Assembly: GCA_903868145.1 (NCBI GenBank)
Contig: CAIPTY010000060.1
Span: 1-64,000 of the forward strand
Direction of reading: 5' to 3'
DNA length: 64,000 nucleotides
Origin: an uncultured Desulfuromonadales bacterium
Lineage (GTDB): Bacteria > Desulfobacterota > Desulfuromonadia > Geobacterales > Pseudopelobacteraceae
The position numbers and the translations under genes are program-made. Below the pieces are notes generated by a model. That model saw nothing but the letters and a program-made list of their open reading frames with translations. It had not been told where the DNA came from and searched no databases. Below, piece after piece: positions 1 to 9,307 of the stretch (position 1 is the stretch's first letter; every line of letters starts with the position of its first letter).

Positions 1-1853
1 CCGTATTCCTCACGCCAGTCCTTTTTCTCTTCCCACTTCGGCTGTTCCTTCTTGTCGAAGATGAAATTGCCCAGCACCAGATAGTCCATCTCGGTGCGCA
101 TGAAGCATTTGTAGGCATCTTCCGGGGTCATCACGATCGGCTCGCCGCGCACGTTGAAACTGGTATTGACGATTACCCCGTAGCCGGTTTTCTGCTTGAA
201 GGCATTAATCAACCCCCAATAGTGCGGGTTAGTTTCCTTATGCACCGTCTGAAGACGGGCCGAGTAGTCGATATGCGTAATCGACGGTATGTCTGAACGC
301 AGGTGGTACAGTTTTTCCCTGACCATCATGCCGTGATATCCTTCTGGCAGGGGGTTCCTGCGTTTTTCAACCACATCGGCTACCAGGAGCATGTAGGGGG
401 ATGGAACCGAGCAATCAAAAAACTCCTGTTCGCACTCCACCATGACTGATGGTGCAAAGGGTCGGAAACCTTCGCGGTATTTGATCTTCAGATTGAGTTT
501 CCGCTGCATCTCGGGACTTCGGGCATCGGCGATGATACTACGGTTACCCAGTGCACGCGGCCCCCACTCCATCCGGGCCTGGAACCAGCCAATCACATTT
601 TCCTGCCCCAGATAGTCGGAGGTTATGTCGCAGACTTCTGCGAATGAGTCGCACTTCCGGTAGACCCCGTTGTACTTCCGGGCGGTCTGCATGATATCCA
701 GATCTGAATATTCCGGCCCAAGGTAGGATCCCTTCATCCGGTCGGTTGTGCCATCGCTGGTACGCGGGTTGCGGTATGTGAGGTAGTAGGCAGCGAGAGC
801 CGCTCCCAGTGCCCCGCCCGCATCGCCTGCCGCAGGCTGTATCCAGAGTTCGTCAAAAATACCGGAACGCAGCAGTTTCCCGTTGGCAACACAGTTGAGC
901 GCCACCCCGCCCGCCAGACAGATGCTTTTCGCACCGGTAAGACGCTTGGCTTCTCTGGCCATGCTGATGACAACCTCTTCGGCAATCCGTTGGATGGCCA
1001 GTCCCAGATCGCAGTGTTCTGCCTGAAGTTCCGACTCCTCACCACGCCTTGGAAAACCAAAGAGCCCTTCCCACTTGCCGTTGTCGGTCATTGTGAGACC
1101 GGCAGCGTAATCAAAATACTCCTGATTGAGCCAGAGCGACCCGTCCGCTTTTATGTCAACCAGATGCTGTTTGATCAGGTCAATGAATTTCTCGACCCGC
1201 CCCGAATCGGGATTTCCGTAAGGCGCCAGCCCCATCAGCTTATACTCTCCCGAGTTGACCTTGAAACCCAGGTAATAGGTAAAGGCAGAGTAGAGCAACC
1301 CCAGAGAGTGGGGAAACCTCAGTTCCTTGAGGATGCTGATGCTGTTGCCCTTGCCGTGGCAAATCGAGGCGGTGCTCCATTCTCCTACGCCATCAACAGT
1401 AAGGATCGCCGCCTCCTCGAACGGCGAAGGAAAGAAAGCGCTGGCGGCATGTGAGAGGTGATGCTCCGGAAAAAGCAGTTTGATACTATCCCGCGGGACG
1501 TGGTTGATAGCGGTTAATTCATCCAGTAACAGACGTTTCAACATTACCTTTTCCTTGATCCAGACCGGTATGGCGGAAAGGAATGAGGCAAGTCCTTTTG
1601 GAGCAAAGGCGTAGTAGGTTTCAAGCAGGCGTTCGAACTTCAGGAACGGTTTGTCATAGAATACCACCGCTTCAACATCAGCCAGGGTGATGCCGGCATG
1701 GTTCAAACAATACCTCACTGCATGGGAGGGAAACGCTGGGTCCTGTTTCTTCCGCGTGAAACGCTCCTCCTGCGCAGCGGCGATGATCTCGTCGTCCTTG
1801 ATCAGAGCGGCGGCAGAGTCGTGGTAAAAAGCAGAAATGCCGAGAATGTACAT
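1..1853 (-). CDS. Carbamoyltransferase, NodU/CmcH family (3' end outside window)
   Basis: 617 codons are open from ATG 1853 to the window edge, so the C-terminus is missing. The protein begins MYILGISAFYHDSAAALI, the usual start of NodU/CmcH/NovN-type O-carbamoyltransferases. The metal-binding region LFPEHHLSHAASAFF follows near residue 130, and the YrdC-like C-terminal domain shows MEWGPRALGNRS and FNVRGEPIV. Family members move a carbamoyl group from carbamoyl phosphate, through an adenylate, to a sugar or antibiotic hydroxyl. A GGAGG lies about 10 nt before the start. It is the last visible gene of the polysaccharide locus, so a sugar residue of LPS or O-antigen is the likely acceptor; that is inferred from context. 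Confidence 0.9.
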   Translation of the reverse strand, partial: MYILGISAFYHDSAAALIKDDEIIAAAQEERFTRKKQDPAFPSHAVRYCLNHAGITLADVEAVVFYDKPFLKFERLLETYYAFAPKGLASFLSAIPVWIKEKVMLKRLLLDELTAINHVPRDSIKLLFPEHHLSHAASAFFPSPFEEAAILTVDGVGEWSTASICHGKGNSISILKELRFPHSLGLLYSAFTYYLGFKVNSGEYKLMGLAPYGNPDSGRVEKFIDLIKQHLVDIKADGSLWLNQEYFDYAAGLTMTDNGKWEGLFGFPRRGEESELQAEHCDLGLAIQRIAEEVVISMAREAKRLTGAKSICLAGGVALNCVANGKLLRSGIFDELWIQPAAGDAGGALGAALAAYYLTYRNPRTSDGTTDRMKGSYLGPEYSDLDIMQTARKYNGVYRKCDSFAEVCDITSDYLGQENVIGWFQARMEWGPRALGNRSIIADARSPEMQRKLNLKIKYREGFRPFAPSVMVECEQEFFDCSVPSPYMLLVADVVEKRRNPLPEGYHGMMVREKLYHLRSDIPSITHIDYSARLQTVHKETNPHYWGLINAFKQKTGYGVIVNTSFNVRGEPIVMTPEDAYKCFMRTEMDYLVLGNFIFDKKEQPKWEEKKDWREEY

Positions 1854-1983
1854 GGTTGTGTATCCTCCGGGCTAATGAATGTATCCCGTACGAAAGATAT
1901 GAATGTTTACTACATTATGAGATAAAATAATAGATAATTATGATAGTTAGCATGTTCATGCCTCAATTATGACAGTGCGCGAA

Positions 1984-2946
1984 TTATGGTGTTGTCCGTT
2001 TTTGATCTGTTGCCAGGATCAAGCGTGCCAAAATACGATAAGCGCCATTCAAAAGGACAACCAGAAGCCTGCCGACTTTACGTGACAAAAATGCCCGCAG
2101 GGAGTTATTGCCCCTGAATCTTTCCAGAACACCGCTGTATAGGAGCTTCCTGGCGCAGAGGAATGCCCACTTGAGTCCCGTAAAGTTGGGAATACTATTG
2201 GTGACTGTCTGAAGCATGGCTTCGTTAAAACGGATGTGTTGCTGAACCGAGACAGTACGCTCTGCCTCATCGGAACGGAGCCGATAAGCGGCAACGATAT
2301 GGTCAACAAAGCCGAGCCATTTGTTCGGCAACAGTCTCAGGCAAAAATCCCAATCCTCAACCGATATGGATTCATTGTATCCGCCTATTTTCTGGTATAA
2401 TTCCCGACGCCCCATGTATATCGGGCCAGCCAAGCACCAAAAGAAAATAAGCTCGTAACTTAAAAGATATTCGTTCCTTAAACGCTGCTTGTTGCCCCCA
2501 AAGTACTCTTCAATACCACTCTTATTACGTATTATACCCTCATAGTTAATAGTCACGTAGTCGCCAACAACGAGCATTTTGTGCGGATTGTCCTCCAGGT
2601 ATTCCAGTCGTGCTGCGATACCACCACGCAGCAAATAATCATCACTTGACACATATGCGATATATTCGCCTTGAGACAGGGCAAACAGTTCGTTAAGTGT
2701 CGCGGAAACCCCTCGATTTTCTCGAGTGAGAACTTCAAAACGCCCGCTGAAACGGTGACTATGTTCTTCACGCCAACGAGAAGCTCGCTGAAACGATAAA
2801 TCTCTTGAGCCATCATCGATAACGATCAGTTCCTTGTTGGGATAGCTGTCGCTGACGATGCTTTCCAGTGCCTGTTCAATGAACTGTTCATGGTTATAGA
2901 GCGGTATCAGCACGCTGACCAGCGGGTAGGTTCGATTTGGGCTCAT
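1984..2946 (-). CDS. Family 2 glycosyltransferase
   Basis: 320 aa. The N-terminus has the GT-A nucleotide-sugar fold: [18 protein letters not shown], then [11 protein letters not shown], and a metal-binding YVSSDDY near residue 100. A C-terminal segment, [10 protein letters not shown], resembles the ED acid/base motif of inverting GT2 enzymes. It probably adds one sugar to a lipid-linked O-antigen or LPS chain on the cytoplasmic side of the membrane; donor and acceptor cannot be read from sequence. The start overlaps the stop of the upstream aminotransferase gene by 4 nt (ATGA), so the two are translationally coupled. Confidence 0.88.
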   Translation of the reverse strand: MSPNRTYPLVSVLIPLYNHEQFIEQALESIVSDSYPNKELIVIDDGSRDLSFQRASRWREEHSHRFSGRFEVLTRENRGVSATLNELFALSQGEYIAYVSSDDYLLRGGIAARLEYLEDNPHKMLVVGDYVTINYEGIIRNKSGIEEYFGGNKQRLRNEYLLSYELIFFWCLAGPIYMGRRELYQKIGGYNESISVEDWDFCLRLLPNKWLGFVDHIVAAYRLRSDEAERTVSVQQHIRFNEAMLQTVTNSIPNFTGLKWAFLCARKLLYSGVLERFRGNNSLRAFLSRKVGRLLVVLLNGAYRILARLILATDQKRTTP

Positions 2947-4061
2947 AAGCCCCTCAAAACGGGAAACGTATCGCGGCAGACTTTGGCAACAATAGTTGCC
3001 TGAGCGTGAGTGAGATGCGGCCCCATAGGCAGGCTGATATTATCTTGCGCCAGTTGTCTGGCGATTGGAAAAGCATTCGCCGGGATACCCAAATCCCGGT
3101 ATGCATCCTGTAAGTGCGGCGGGAGTGGATAGTGAATCAGCCAGCCGATTTCCTGCTTATCAAAGTTGTCAGTCAGTTGTTTCCGGTCTTCGACGCGCAC
3201 GACAAACAGGTGCCATACCGGATCGATCCAGTCAGGGACGTGTGGGAGCGAAAGCCCTGTGTCTGCCAATGCTTCGAGGTATAAAGCAGCAATCGCCGTA
3301 CGACGGGAATTCCATTTGTCCAGGCAGGTAAGCTTTACCCTTAGAAAGGCAGCCTGGAGCTCGTCCAGACGCGAGTTATATCCCTTGACTTCGTTACAGT
3401 ATTTAACCTTTGATCCGTAGTTTCTGAGTACGCGAAGTCGATCGGCGATGCCGTCGTCATTGGTAGTCACGGCTCCTCCATCGCCAATTGCACCCAGGTT
3501 TTTACCGGGGTAGAAACTGAATCCGGCCGCGTCTCCAAGCGAGCCGGTGCGCTGCCCTTTGTAGCGGGCTCCGTGAGCCTGGGCCGCATCCTCAATCACT
3601 TGAAGTCCGTGCTTTTGGGCCACAGTGTTGATCGAATCCATGTCGGCAGGCTGCCCATAGAGATGTACGGCCAGAATAGCTTTGGTGCGGGATGTGATAG
3701 CCGCTTCCAAGCGGCCGGGATCAATATTGAAGGTTGTCTCATCCGGTTCAACGGGCACAGGACAGGCGCCAGCGTAAGAAACCGCCAGCCAGGTGGCTAT
3801 ATAGGTGTTGGAAGGGACAATCACTTCGTCCCCGGCACCGATATCCATAGCCCGAAGGATAAGGTGCAATGCATCCAGCCCATTCCCCACGCCGATGCAG
3901 TGCCTGACCCCGCAGTAGGTCGCGAATTCCTGCTCAAAGGTCTCTACCTCCCTGCCCAGAAGGTACCAGCCGGAATCCATGACCCGGCGATAGGCGCCAT
4001 CAAGGGCATCCCGCAGTTCAGCATGGGGAGCCTTGAGATCCAGAAAGGGGATAGCAGTCAT
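2943..4061 (-). CDS. DegT/DnrJ/EryC1/StrS sugar aminotransferase (FdtB/QdtB-like)
   Basis: 372 aa, typical length. PLP-dependent fold: [17 protein letters not shown] at the N-terminus, [15 protein letters not shown] for cofactor phosphate binding, [11 protein letters not shown], and the Schiff-base lysine in [16 protein letters not shown] near residue 187. With two FdtA-like isomerases just upstream it most likely aminates C3 of a dTDP-3-keto-6-deoxyhexose using glutamate, on the route to Fuc3N or Qui3N. Other 3- or 4-aminations are possible for the family. It overlaps both neighbours by 4 nt (ATGA), so it is embedded in one operon. Confidence 0.9.
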   Translation of the reverse strand: MTAIPFLDLKAPHAELRDALDGAYRRVMDSGWYLLGREVETFEQEFATYCGVRHCIGVGNGLDALHLILRAMDIGAGDEVIVPSNTYIATWLAVSYAGACPVPVEPDETTFNIDPGRLEAAITSRTKAILAVHLYGQPADMDSINTVAQKHGLQVIEDAAQAHGARYKGQRTGSLGDAAGFSFYPGKNLGAIGDGGAVTTNDDGIADRLRVLRNYGSKVKYCNEVKGYNSRLDELQAAFLRVKLTCLDKWNSRRTAIAALYLEALADTGLSLPHVPDWIDPVWHLFVVRVEDRKQLTDNFDKQEIGWLIHYPLPPHLQDAYRDLGIPANAFPIARQLAQDNISLPMGPHLTHAQATIVAKVCRDTFPVLRGL

Positions 4062-4474
4062 CGATGGCCCCGCGCAATGCTCCGGAAGGCCTCGTATTCC
4101 CTGAAATAATCCCCCTCGTCAAAGACCTGTGAGGCCAGCACCAGGCAGATGCCACCAGATGAAAAATTGATCAATTCTCGCCAGATCATATTTGGCATGT
4201 ACAGGCCAAAGTAGGGACGATTCAGATGCATTGTTCTCCTGTTGACCCCATCATCCAGCAGAACATCAAAACTTCCGCTTGCCGCAACTATAAGCTGATG
4301 CAGTGCACGGTGGGCATGACCACCCCGAGTTTCGCCACCGGGGATGTCGTAGAGGTAATAGACTCTGGCGATGTCAAAGGGTATCTGTATCTGAGCATTT
4401 ACGGGGGTAAGATTACCGGATGGACTGCCTATACGCGGCAGTTCCACAAGGGAGCAATCATAGACGCTGGACAT
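4058..4474 (-). CDS. FdtA-like sugar 3,4-ketoisomerase (WxcM-like cupin), copy with HAH motif
   Basis: 138 aa single-domain cupin. It shows [15 protein letters not shown], with His53 and His55 matching the two active-site histidines of FdtA-type enzymes, then [11 protein letters not shown] and [10 protein letters not shown]. FdtA-like enzymes convert dTDP-4-keto-6-deoxyglucose to the 3-keto sugar that the adjacent aminotransferase uses. The start codon overlaps the stop of a paralogous gene (TAATG), and its own stop overlaps the aminotransferase start, giving a tightly packed sugar-nucleotide module. Product stereochemistry (galacto or gluco) cannot be assigned by eye. Confidence 0.85.
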   Translation of the reverse strand: MSSVYDCSLVELPRIGSPSGNLTPVNAQIQIPFDIARVYYLYDIPGGETRGGHAHRALHQLIVAASGSFDVLLDDGVNRRTMHLNRPYFGLYMPNMIWRELINFSSGGICLVLASQVFDEGDYFREYEAFRSIARGHR

Positions 4475-4884
4475 TACTCACCCGTCCTTATTTTTTTGAA
4501 GGCGTCATAGTCTCTGATGTAGTCTTCTTCGTCATATTTTCCGGATGCCAGCACCAGGCAGAGTGAATTGGTTGAAAAATTGACCAGTTCGCGCCAGTTT
4601 CCAATAGGAATATATAACCCGTAGTACGAGCGGTTCAGAGAGTGGGTTACCCGCACCGCACCGGTATCAACCATCACGTCAAAACTACCGGAAACCGCTA
4701 TGATAAGCTCCTCATTGGTACGGTAGGCATGGGCACCCCTCATCTCGCCACCTGGTACGTCATAGATCCAGTAGGTTCTGCGGATTATAAAGGGAATGTG
4801 GTTCAACCCTTCGATAAAGGTCAGATTACCGCGCGGGTCGGCAATTTTAGGCAGGTTTATAATTCTGCAGGTTTCCGTATTCAT
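4474..4884 (-). CDS. FdtA-like (WxcM-like) cupin, paralogue with HAY motif
   Basis: 136 aa, clearly paralogous to the next gene: both have PRxGNLT or PSGNLT near residue 20, YDVPGGEMRG or [16 protein letters not shown], and WREL(V/I)NFS. Here the active-site pair reads AHAYRTNEE: His52 is kept and the second histidine is Tyr54. The protein may therefore have altered or no isomerase activity, act as a partner subunit, or use another substrate. It lies 12 nt downstream of the acyltransferase gene and runs into its paralogue through TAATG. Confidence 0.8.
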   Translation of the reverse strand: MNTETCRIINLPKIADPRGNLTFIEGLNHIPFIIRRTYWIYDVPGGEMRGAHAYRTNEELIIAVSGSFDVMVDTGAVRVTHSLNRSYYGLYIPIGNWRELVNFSTNSLCLVLASGKYDEEDYIRDYDAFKKIRTGE

Positions 4885-4896
4885 AGAAATACCGTT

Positions 4897-5844
4897 CTAC
4901 GTTAAATCCAGTTTGTAAAAATCATGAACAACCGAACGGGCCCCAAACATCTCCTTCTGGTGGATGAGTCCTTGATTCAGGTATCTTCCGTCGTCCTCAG
5001 TGGAAACTCCAAAACTTAAGTAGCGCAATTCGGCGCAAACTACATTAATTATATGTTCCAGAACAACATCCAGTGCCCCCAGTTCAAGCCCCTCGTCCGA
5101 GTTGTACATGTACTGGACATGAGCAGATGGCCCATAGATATATACTAGGGCGCCAGCCAGCATGCGTTCGCCAGCAAACGATGAGAATAGTCGTATGCTG
5201 TGCGGGAAGCGCTCTCCCAGCAAAGCCATTTCTTCGCTTGTGTGAACCGGAGTCAGATTGTGGCGTTCTCGCATAACCTTCTTTCCAATTGCGAAAAATG
5301 TCAAAAAGTCACAGGATTCGCTTACAGAAAGACCGCTGCGCAGCGCCTTTTTGACCCCCTCTCGTTTACCCTTGGCCAGTTTAATTCTCTCAGGCAGATA
5401 AATAGCCGAAGATGCGTCGCGTCTGAATAGGCTGGCATTATTGATAAAGAGGGCATAGAGATCCTCTTCTGCCGGGATGCGGTGAAAGATGTGAGGAATA
5501 GGCTTGTAGACAAGAGAAATATTACCCTCCCGTCGTAGCTGTTCCAGAAGTACTTCAAAGAGATTGAGCATGGTAGCCGTCTTCATCTCTTGGTTGCTTA
5601 TCACTCCACCATACGTCAGACCGCCGTGACTGGTGACCGTTTCACCATACAGAGTGGCTGGCATAAGACCGACGAGACGGTCATGCTCGTCAAAAAACAT
5701 GATCGAATAATCCACGAAACGGTCGGCGTGATACTCCATATAGCGCCTGTCGAAAAGAAAGGTGCCGTTTTTTGATTTCAAGACGAATTCATTCCAGATA
5801 TCGTGATCCGTGGAACGATATTTTCGGGCGCTATATCGTTTCAC
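4897..5844 (-). CDS. GNAT/FemAB-like acyltransferase of a polysaccharide locus
   Basis: 315 aa. The arrangement is that of BioF2/FemAB-like acetyltransferases: an N-terminal half with WNEFVLKSKNGTFLFDRRY and a C-terminal GNAT-like half with ERMLAGALVYIYG and HVQYMYNSDEG. No signal peptide or membrane span is visible. In this position it may N-acylate the 3-amino sugar made by the neighbouring isomerase and aminotransferase; a second acyltransferase at 7547-8215 could do the same job. It ends 12 nt before the HAY cupin gene and begins 3 nt after the methyltransferase stop. Confidence 0.72.
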   Translation of the reverse strand: MKRYSARKYRSTDHDIWNEFVLKSKNGTFLFDRRYMEYHADRFVDYSIMFFDEHDRLVGLMPATLYGETVTSHGGLTYGGVISNQEMKTATMLNLFEVLLEQLRREGNISLVYKPIPHIFHRIPAEEDLYALFINNASLFRRDASSAIYLPERIKLAKGKREGVKKALRSGLSVSESCDFLTFFAIGKKVMRERHNLTPVHTSEEMALLGERFPHSIRLFSSFAGERMLAGALVYIYGPSAHVQYMYNSDEGLELGALDVVLEHIINVVCAELRYLSFGVSTEDDGRYLNQGLIHQKEMFGARSVVHDFYKLDLT

Positions 5845-5847
5845 AGG

Positions 5848-6606
5848 TTACTCGATAATGGCGTATGAGCGATCGGGAAGGAAACGGGAACGCAATAGCC
5901 TGAAGTTCATCGATCCAAAGGACTCACGAAACGCGACAGTTTCACCGGGGAATTCTGGGCTGTTAAGCTCATCCATGGCTATAACAGAGCCCTTTACCAG
6001 ATATGGTTTGATTGCCTCAAGACATCTGAGTGTCGGTTCGTAGAGCTGCATGTCGAAGTATGCAAGTGAAATGATTGTCTCAGGGTGCTTACCGAGATAT
6101 TCTCCAATGGTAATGGTTGCATCACCTTTAACCAGCTCGAACTTCCTGACGTGCGACATGATATTTTCCTGCTGATGATACTCCAGCAGCGCCGAAAGAT
6201 GCTCCAGATAGTCCTCCGATACGGCATACTGGTTCAATTTGACCAGATCACAGGTGCCGTCTTGTTCCGACAGCGAAGGATAACCTTCGTAGGTATCAAA
6301 TCCTATGATCTTTCGGGTATAATTATACGGTTCGTAGGCTGCCCGAAATGACTCGAACAACGCCAGGTTCTGCCCCCACCAGACGCCGAACTCCATAACA
6401 ACGCCGGGCAGATGAGTGATCTGTTGATAGAGTTCGTTGACATATAAAAACTTCGCCACCACGGAGCTTCTCATGTAAAGCCCAAGATTCACCAGAAGAT
6501 GTTCCGGCGGAATAGGTGTTGTTTGAAACAGTTCAAGTAACTTTTCGCGCGCCGTTTTCTGCTTTTCCGATGCACGTGATTGCAGTTTATAATCGAGTTC
6601 GCCCAT
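5848..6606 (-). CDS. TylF/macrocin O-methyltransferase-like SAM methyltransferase
   Basis: 252 aa from ATG 6606. This start is preferred because AGGGAG lies 7 nt upstream, and it shortens the overlap with the preceding gene that a longer frame would give. SAM-binding motif I is VVMEFGVWWGQNLALFE near residue 65, followed by IIGFDTYEGYPS and LAYFDMQLYEPT, characteristic of TylF-like metal-dependent O-methyltransferases. The likely role is O-methylation of a sugar in the surface polysaccharide. ATG 6609 is an alternative start one codon earlier. Confidence 0.8.
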   Translation of the reverse strand: MGELDYKLQSRASEKQKTAREKLLELFQTTPIPPEHLLVNLGLYMRSSVVAKFLYVNELYQQITHLPGVVMEFGVWWGQNLALFESFRAAYEPYNYTRKIIGFDTYEGYPSLSEQDGTCDLVKLNQYAVSEDYLEHLSALLEYHQQENIMSHVRKFELVKGDATITIGEYLGKHPETIISLAYFDMQLYEPTLRCLEAIKPYLVKGSVIAMDELNSPEFPGETVAFRESFGSMNFRLLRSRFLPDRSYAIIE

Positions 6607-6625
6607 CATTTCGCTCCCTGTAGTT

Positions 6626-7543
6626 TTATTGCCATTCCAACAGTTCTGCATATCCAAAACCGGTCCTGCCATAATCGTTGCCGTTGTAGAACATGTAAAC
6701 CTTGTTTTTGCAGTTTACAACTGCCGGATAGGCCATCATCTGAGAATCCCACCCCTCGTCCGAAAACTCCATTCCAAGCTGGTCATCTTTCCTTGTCCAG
6801 TTGATGCCGTCAGGGGAGTCGGCAAAAGCAAGCCTGTAAGGATCTTTTTCGCTACCTGCTCCAAAAAACATCTTGTACTGATCATTCATCTTAACGACAT
6901 ATGGTCTGCCGACCCTGTGTTCACTCTCTCTGGTATCAATAACCACTTGGCCGTTTCGGGGGAACGAGATACCGTCATCAGACTCCATATAGCGGATGTT
7001 ATAACACGGTAGCGTTTTTTGAGTACCTGTAAGGAACGTGCTCCCGGCCCCATACCATACTTTCCATCTGCCTTCGTCAAACATGATGGAATGGATCGCT
7101 CTGAAAAGTAATTCTCCGTCCGAACGGTCTATGACGGGTACTTGGGAATGACGTTGAAACGTTCGACCGTCGTCGATACTGATGGCCAAGCCACTGAAGG
7201 CGATGAAACGAACCTTGTGACCAAGCTGATACCCGGCATAATAGAGATGAATTCCGTTGTCTCGTCGCACAACAGCACAGGGCACTACACCATTTTCGTC
7301 AAATGCCCCAGGGACTCCGATATCAAGACATGGGCGTTCGGAAACCTGAACAACCTCACGCGGATTATCGGCACAAACATCAACATATCCCACCCTGCCG
7401 ACTCCGTCATCATCCCTGAACCCAAGAAAAACTCTGATGATGTCATCACTGATTTGAAGTGGTGTGGGTTGGAGAGCCGTATGGCGGGCCCACTCAACAC
7501 TCCCGTCAGGGCAATATATCAACCCTTGCTTCTCCCATTTCAT
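6626..7543 (-). CDS. Glycosidase-like beta-propeller protein (GH43/GH130-like fold)
   Basis: 305 aa, no signal peptide. Repeating blade signatures occur: IRVFLGFRDDDGVGRVGYVD, GIHLYYAGYQ, GRWKVWYGAGS, QYKMFFGAGS and KVYMFYNGNDYGRTGFGYA. This is the five-bladed propeller pattern of GH32/43/68/130 enzymes. An acidic set (DDD, E in ESEHRVGRPY, D in GWDSQMMAYP) is present, but catalytic residues cannot be assigned without alignment. Such cytosolic proteins occur in O-antigen loci with no proven role; a phosphorylase or a sugar-binding function is possible. Confidence 0.65.
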   Translation of the reverse strand: MKWEKQGLIYCPDGSVEWARHTALQPTPLQISDDIIRVFLGFRDDDGVGRVGYVDVCADNPREVVQVSERPCLDIGVPGAFDENGVVPCAVVRRDNGIHLYYAGYQLGHKVRFIAFSGLAISIDDGRTFQRHSQVPVIDRSDGELLFRAIHSIMFDEGRWKVWYGAGSTFLTGTQKTLPCYNIRYMESDDGISFPRNGQVVIDTRESEHRVGRPYVVKMNDQYKMFFGAGSEKDPYRLAFADSPDGINWTRKDDQLGMEFSDEGWDSQMMAYPAVVNCKNKVYMFYNGNDYGRTGFGYAELLEWQ

Positions 7544-7546
7544 CGA

Positions 7547-8215
7547 TTACTCCTTGATTTTAAAAAGTCGCAGACTTCCGACCTTTGACGCCTCAGTGCC
7601 GGCGCACTGGTATACTTTTCCCTCTTCGGTGTCTTTCTGGATCAGGGCACCAGCACCAATGAAACAGTCCCGTGCCACTTTAACATTGTTGATAATGGTG
7701 CTGTTAACCCCTAGAAAACAGTTTTCACCGATCTCGCAGAACCCGGAGATTACCACGTGAGAGGCTATGAAACAGTTGTCGCAGATAGTGGTGTTGTGGC
7801 CAATATGATTGCCGCTCCAGAGGGTGACATTATTGCCAATTTTTACAAAAGGCTGGACAGTGTTGTTTTCGAAGATAAAGCAGTTCTCTCCGATCTCGGC
7901 ATTGCGCCATACAAAGGCACGTGAACTGATGTAGGTTGCAAAACGATAACCCCGATCTTTGAGTTGCCGGTACAGTCGCGTCCTTACACGGTTAAGCTTG
8001 GTGGAGCTTACCGCTATGAAGGCAAGGAGGTCCGCGGGTGGAAAGTGATGCTCCAGTTCTTCCAGGGCAATGACAGGTAAACCGTTAAAAACATCTTGTG
8101 TAAGAAATTGCTGTTCTACACTAAATGCAACAACGGTATCATGTGAGTCAAGGGTAAAGTACTGATGTGCAATTTCAGCCGTTTCACCGGTTCCGATTAT
8201 AACAATTTCAGCCAT
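7547..8215 (-). CDS. NeuD/PglD-like sugar O/N-acyltransferase (left-handed beta-helix)
   Basis: 222 aa from ATG 8215, chosen because MAEIVIIGTGETAEIAHQYF is the standard N-terminal Rossmann-like start of NeuD/PglD proteins; a longer frame would run into the upstream gene. From about residue 95 it carries hexapeptide repeats (IGENCFIFENNTVQPFVKIG, IGHNTTICDNCFIASHVVIS), the left-handed helix of acetyl-CoA-dependent acyltransferases. It probably acylates the amino sugar of this locus. The next gene starts 3 nt downstream. Confidence 0.85.
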   Translation of the reverse strand: MAEIVIIGTGETAEIAHQYFTLDSHDTVVAFSVEQQFLTQDVFNGLPVIALEELEHHFPPADLLAFIAVSSTKLNRVRTRLYRQLKDRGYRFATYISSRAFVWRNAEIGENCFIFENNTVQPFVKIGNNVTLWSGNHIGHNTTICDNCFIASHVVISGFCEIGENCFLGVNSTIINNVKVARDCFIGAGALIQKDTEEGKVYQCAGTEASKVGSLRLFKIKE

Positions 8216-8243
8216 TATGTATAATCCCCTGTCATACTTGGAT

Positions 8244-9302
8244 TTATGGTTGTGACGCGGCATTGATACTGTTATTGGATAGCTGATTTTTGACCATAGC
8301 CAAATGAGCGTCGATGTTCAGTTGAGTAACATACACGCCAAAATCGGAAGGCATTGAGTTATCGTGCATCCCCGAAACTTTTTTGGCAATCATGGTGCCT
8401 ATATGCGGGTAAAAGTGATGCAGGTCAACGTAATTGTCAAGGTTTGACGTCACGGAATTGATGTACATGAAATTGTATACCCCGCCGAACACGCTGATAA
8501 CATCCCGCAGCCACCTTTCATAGTCATCAAAATGATCTCTTATTAGCAGTCTGAAATATGGCTCACTCACAGGAGTAGTGAAGACAATAATCTTGATATC
8601 TTCATTCGCGTTTTTCACCGTATCAAGAACTTGCCGGTACCCAGCATTGTATCTGTAATTATTTATAACCTCTGAAAATTTTTCCATTTGGTTAATCCGT
8701 TCCCTATCGGCAACGGCTCTCGGAAGTGCAATACATTTTTTATTATTATTTCGATCATAGTAATATTTTTCAAATTTGTGTCGTATTGTTTTTATTGAAT
8801 ATTTCAATGTATCACGTGCGAGAAGGTGCCGAACCCTGTAAAAATTATCCCGATATTTGTCAGTATACTCCTTAAGGCTTGCCCTTCGATCAACCCCGTT
8901 AATGTTTGTGCCATAAAAATCAAGCCCGATAATTATTGTCTTTAATTGCCCGCGATTTACCTGACTGAAATATCGTATAAAATCGTTCAGATCTTCTGGA
9001 TATAACGAGGGGACAGAATAGTTGAACGCAGTGTGCCCCACAAAATCCGTCTGGCGGATATGCTCTGTTCTGCTACTCCCAATAACTAATGTGTCATAGG
9101 CGGCATGATCAAAGGTAATCCGATTCGTTTTCTGGAGGCGTGCATCAATATCCGGATAATCCATAAAATTTGTGTTTGGAATGCCAAAACACCACAACGG
9201 ATCAATGTAATAATTTACTGCCATGATTACGGTGCATCCCGTTAATAAAACCGTCACAAAAAAAAGTACGTGCGATTTATAGCCGGATCGTTTTCTCATC
9301 AT
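8244..9302 (-). CDS. Membrane-anchored SGNH/DltD-like protein
   Basis: 352 aa. One N-terminal membrane segment (about residues 11-31, VLFFVTVLLTGCTVIMAVNY) leads to an extracytoplasmic domain. GSSRTE near residue 74 resembles the GxSR nucleophile block of DltD/SGNH proteins, and DLHHFYPH near residue 294 supplies the DxxH block. The gene is visibly more AT-rich than its neighbours, suggesting later acquisition. It follows an AlgJ-like gene by 5 nt, so the MBOAT cassette has two SGNH partners. The function is inferred as periplasmic transfer or hydrolysis of an acyl group. Confidence 0.7.
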   Translation of the reverse strand: MMRKRSGYKSHVLFFVTVLLTGCTVIMAVNYYIDPLWCFGIPNTNFMDYPDIDARLQKTNRITFDHAAYDTLVIGSSRTEHIRQTDFVGHTAFNYSVPSLYPEDLNDFIRYFSQVNRGQLKTIIIGLDFYGTNINGVDRRASLKEYTDKYRDNFYRVRHLLARDTLKYSIKTIRHKFEKYYYDRNNNKKCIALPRAVADRERINQMEKFSEVINNYRYNAGYRQVLDTVKNANEDIKIIVFTTPVSEPYFRLLIRDHFDDYERWLRDVISVFGGVYNFMYINSVTSNLDNYVDLHHFYPHIGTMIAKKVSGMHDNSMPSDFGVYVTQLNIDAHLAMVKNQLSNNSINAASQP

Positions 9303-9307
9303 CGTTT

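Noticed and set aside
990-1454. 154-codon open frame on the plus strand inside the carbamoyltransferase
   Set aside because: The minus-strand frame is continuous from 1853 to the edge with family motifs; the plus-strand frame has none.
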